NCBI GenBank assembly: GCA_025362535.1
Contig: JANYGE010000440.1
Location: forward strand, 1-7,565
DNA from: Hyphomicrobiales bacterium
GTDB lineage: Bacteria > Pseudomonadota > Alphaproteobacteria > Rhizobiales > Aestuariivirgaceae
Length of the DNA stretch: 7,565 nucleotides
Direction of reading: 5' to 3'
Below, one piece after another: positions 5,787-7,565 of this stretch. A program made the translations under genes and the position numbers. The notes under the pieces were generated by a model that ran no database searches, was not told the DNA's origin, and was given only the letters and a program-made list of their open reading frames with translations. Every line of letters begins with the position of its first letter. Position 1 is the stretch's first letter.

Positions 5787-6566
5787 ATGCCAAGCCCAAT
5801 ATCAGTACCGGTTAGTAGCTTTAACCGCGTTCCCAAAGTTACGTTTGATTTTTGGTTGATCAAACTCATGGCCGTCACCATGGGCGAGACAGCGGCGGAT
5901 TATCTCGCAGTCAATCTGGGCCTTGGCCTCACGGCGACGTCGCTGATCATGGCTGCCGTCCTCGCTGTGGCCTTGATCTTTCAATTTGCCCAGAAGCGTT
6001 ATGTGCCAGTGACCTATTGGTTGGCCGTTGTGCTGATCAGTATTGTTGGAACCTTGGTCACGGACAATCTCGTTGATAATTTAGGTGTGCCGCTTTTAAC
6101 CTCAGCCATTGTCTTCACCATCGCTTTGGCCGCAACATTTGCCATTTGGTTTAGTGTCGAAAAAACTCTTTCAATCCATTTGATCTACAGCAATCGCCGC
6201 GAAGCCTTTTATTGGCTGGCGATCTTGTTTACATTTGCCTTAGGCACCGCCGCGGGCGATCTGGTGGCCGAAAAATTTGAGATCGGTTATCTTGGCACCG
6301 GCATCCTGTTTGGCATGATCATCGCCTCGCTGACCTTCGGTTATTTTGTTCTAGGGCTTGACGCAATTTTGGGGTTCTGGTTGGTCTATATTTTTACCAG
6401 ACCGCTGGGCGCATCCTTTGGTGATCTCTTGTCCCAGCCTCATGAATATGGCGGCTTTGATCTGGGCACCATTATCACCAGCATGATGTTCTTAGGTGCG
6501 ATTACCGCAATAGTGATTTACATGAGCCTTACCCATGAAGGCGAAGAACGGATTAAATCAGCCTAA
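5787..6566 (+). CDS. Integral membrane protein with four internal repeats (COG4705-like)
   Basis: A 259-residue polytopic membrane protein, which I place from memory in the uncharacterised COG4705 group. About eight membrane segments can be counted, arranged as four similar units. Each unit carries [FY]WL-x8-G-x4-D: Trp23/Gly33/Asp38, Trp78/Gly88/Asp93, Trp143/Gly153/Asp158 and Trp198/Gly208/Asp213. The Trp-to-Trp distances are 55, 65 and 55, which points to two rounds of duplication. The first unit has GETAAD with an extra Glu34. Four acidic residues within or next to membrane helices suggest handling of a cation or protons, but there is no proof. The C-terminus is short and charged. AAGGA at 5774-5778, overlapping the upstream stop, gives an eight-base spacer to ATG and indicates coupling with the anchored protein. 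The stop codon overlaps that of the opposing DUF1003 gene. Confidence 0.9.
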   Translation: MPSPISVPVSSFNRVPKVTFDFWLIKLMAVTMGETAADYLAVNLGLGLTATSLIMAAVLAVALIFQFAQKRYVPVTYWLAVVLISIVGTLVTDNLVDNLGVPLLTSAIVFTIALAATFAIWFSVEKTLSIHLIYSNRREAFYWLAILFTFALGTAAGDLVAEKFEIGYLGTGILFGMIIASLTFGYFVLGLDAILGFWLVYIFTRPLGASFGDLLSQPHEYGGFDLGTIITSMMFLGAITAIVIYMSLTHEGEERIKSA

Positions 6567-7087
6567 GCTTTGGTCGACTGCACATGCCGTAGCAATTCAG
6601 TTAAATCCTTGGCGCGCATTTCATCCAGTTTTTCGTGCAGCGCCATGATTTCAATTTCAGCTTTCAGGTTCACTTCATAATCATGTGCCGCCGCTAATCT
6701 GTCCTTCACGGCTTGGCGGTTCTGACTCATCATAATGACGGGGGCTTGGATCGACGCCAGCATCGACATGAAAAGATTGAGCAGAATATAAGGGTAGGGG
6801 TCAAAGCCCGCAACCAGCATGACCGAATTCAGCAGCACCCAAACTGCAATGAACACGCCAAACAAAATCAGAAATTTCCACGAGCCGCCAAAACTTGCCA
6901 CCTGATCGGCCAGCCGATCACCGAATGTCAGCGTGGTTTCATGATCCATATAAGTGTCGCGTGAAATGGCTATTCGTTTCGCCACCCGTTCAATCACCCG
7001 TCTTTCACGCTCCGGAATATCGCCAAAATCCTTTTCCAGCAAACGTTGCGCCAAAAGTCTGACCGAGAGGTCAATGCGATTTTCCAT
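6563..7087 (-). CDS. DUF1003 membrane protein
   Basis: A complete 174-residue protein with the conserved DUF1003 block: FGDRLADQVASFGGSW (55-70), a first membrane segment (71-93), the FDPYPYILLN motif (95-104), a second membrane segment (99-120), IMMSQNRQAVKDR (118-130) and the DYEVNLKAE helix. The C-terminal 30 residues are a charged helix that probably lies in the cytoplasm. The N-terminal 50 residues are basic and helical (IPERERRVIERVAKRIAISRDTYMD) before the core. The biochemical role of this widespread family is not established. The start ATG has GGAG (complement of 7095-7098) seven bases upstream. The gene is divergent from the hydrate epimerase gene and ends tail-to-tail on the COG4705-like gene with a four-base overlap, where CTAA holds both stops. 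Confidence 0.93.
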   Translation of the reverse strand: MENRIDLSVRLLAQRLLEKDFGDIPERERRVIERVAKRIAISRDTYMDHETTLTFGDRLADQVASFGGSWKFLILFGVFIAVWVLLNSVMLVAGFDPYPYILLNLFMSMLASIQAPVIMMSQNRQAVKDRLAAAHDYEVNLKAEIEIMALHEKLDEMRAKDLTELLRHVQSTKA

Positions 7088-7103
7088 AGAGATGCTCCAT
7101 TTT

Positions 7104-7130
7104 TTGATTTTCTTGATTTGGCTTTATAAC
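7104..7130 (+). promoter_or_regulatory. Possible promoter for the nnrE gene
   Basis: TTGATT (7104-7109) and TATAAC (7125-7130) are acceptable -35 and -10 words but only 15 bases apart. The 91-base gap to the divergent DUF1003 gene must contain promoters for both directions; this is the best plus-strand candidate I see and it is weak. Confidence 0.25.
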
Positions 7131-7178
7131 ACAGAACCAGACTTATAGCCGCGCTAGCAATTTCATTCCGGCTCTGAC

Positions 7179-7565
7179 ATGTTGGCTGCCATGAATGAAC
7201 TGCTCACACCACATGAAATGTACCGTGCTGACGCCCTGTCTGGCATTAGTGAGCAAATACTGATTGAAAATGCGGGTCGTGCCGTGGCCGAGGAAATTAT
7301 CCGCCGCTATGGGGCTCGTAAAACCACAGTGCTGTGCGGGCCTGGCAATAATGGCAAAGACGGCGCAGTGGTGGCGCGCTATCTAAAAGCCTGGGGCTGG
7401 CCTGTTAAAATTTCAGATGATGTGACCAACGCGGAGCTGGTCATAGATGCTTTGTTTGGCGCGGGCCTCAACCGTGATTTCTCAAAACCACTGGCCGATA
7501 AAATTAACAATGCCAGAGTGCCGATTATTTCAATCGATGTTCCATCGGGCTTGGATGGCTTAACT
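7179..7565 (+). CDS. nnrE: NAD(P)H-hydrate epimerase (YjeF N-terminal domain), 5' part
   Basis: The first 129 codons of a metabolite-repair protein, open to the window edge. The enzyme converts R-NAD(P)HX to the S form so that a dehydratase can restore NAD(P)H; in many alphaproteobacteria both domains are one polypeptide (Nnr), which cannot be checked here. Landmarks are LIENAGRAVAEEI (28-40), the nucleotide and potassium site CGPGNNGKDGAVVARYL (53-69), the catalytic Asp90 in IDALFGAG, and SIDVPSGLDG (118-127). Between the second strand and IDALFG only about ten residues are present, whereas typical homologues, including the animal enzyme, have roughly 40 or more, so a lid-like segment seems missing without a frameshift. 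ATG 7179 has no good ribosome site; ATG 7191, in frame, is an equally possible start. The window holds no sign of what follows. Confidence 0.9.
   Translation, partial: MLAAMNELLTPHEMYRADALSGISEQILIENAGRAVAEEIIRRYGARKTTVLCGPGNNGKDGAVVARYLKAWGWPVKISDDVTNAELVIDALFGAGLNRDFSKPLADKINNARVPIISIDVPSGLDGLT

Overview
The window looks like a chromosomal segment of an alphaproteobacterium, most probably of the Hyphomicrobiales (Rhizobiales) side. The evidence is a glnB-glnA pair read from a sigma-54 promoter, as in rhizobia, together with an NAD(P)H-hydrate epimerase gene, a DUF1003 membrane protein, a COG4705-type membrane protein and TTAA-rich intergenic motifs. Base composition is moderate, near 50% G+C by eye. 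No rRNA, tRNA, CRISPR array, transposase or integrase gene was seen. All protein families are named from memory of motifs, without any database search.

Layout. (1) 1-691, minus strand: the start of glnA (type I glutamine synthetase, cut by the window edge) and complete glnB (PII signal protein), 41 bases apart, behind a near-perfect -24/-12 promoter. This is the nitrogen-control operon. (2) 692-1589, plus strand: a VapBC-type toxin-antitoxin pair (AbrB-fold antitoxin, PIN-domain RNase toxin), translationally overlapped at TTGA. (3) 1590-1866: a 277-base gap with three inverted repeats, two of them TTAA-rich and resembling CtrA boxes, in front of (4) an unrecognised coiled-coil protein (1867-2553) with a very strong ribosome site and a GTG start. 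(5) 2559-2609: a large hairpin with no T-run. (6) 2678-3451: an NAD-type short-chain dehydrogenase of the polyol dehydrogenase kind, converging on (7) a small secreted SH3-like protein (minus). (8) 3893-5113: an AGE-family sugar epimerase/isomerase with its full catalytic set. (9) 5149-6566: a two-gene unit, a membrane-anchored periplasmic helical protein followed by an integral membrane protein built of four internal repeats, each [FY]WL-x8-G-x4-D. (10) 6563-7087 (minus): a DUF1003 protein whose stop codon overlaps the stop of the previous gene. (11) 7179-7565: the start of NAD(P)H-hydrate epimerase (nnrE/yjeF N-domain), cut by the right edge and apparently lacking a segment found in most homologues.

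How the parts fit. glnBA is the nitrogen core. The SDR and the AGE protein may both act on sugars or polyols (polyol to ketose, then ketose/aldose isomerisation), but they are separated by an opposite-strand gene and are not one operon. The most interesting uncharacterised unit is the 5149-6566 pair. Its regular four-fold membrane motif suggests a duplicated channel, transporter or metal/proton-handling protein with a periplasmic partner. The stretch between glnB and nnrE carries mostly accessory genes and may be a block inserted into an older glnB-nnr neighbourhood.
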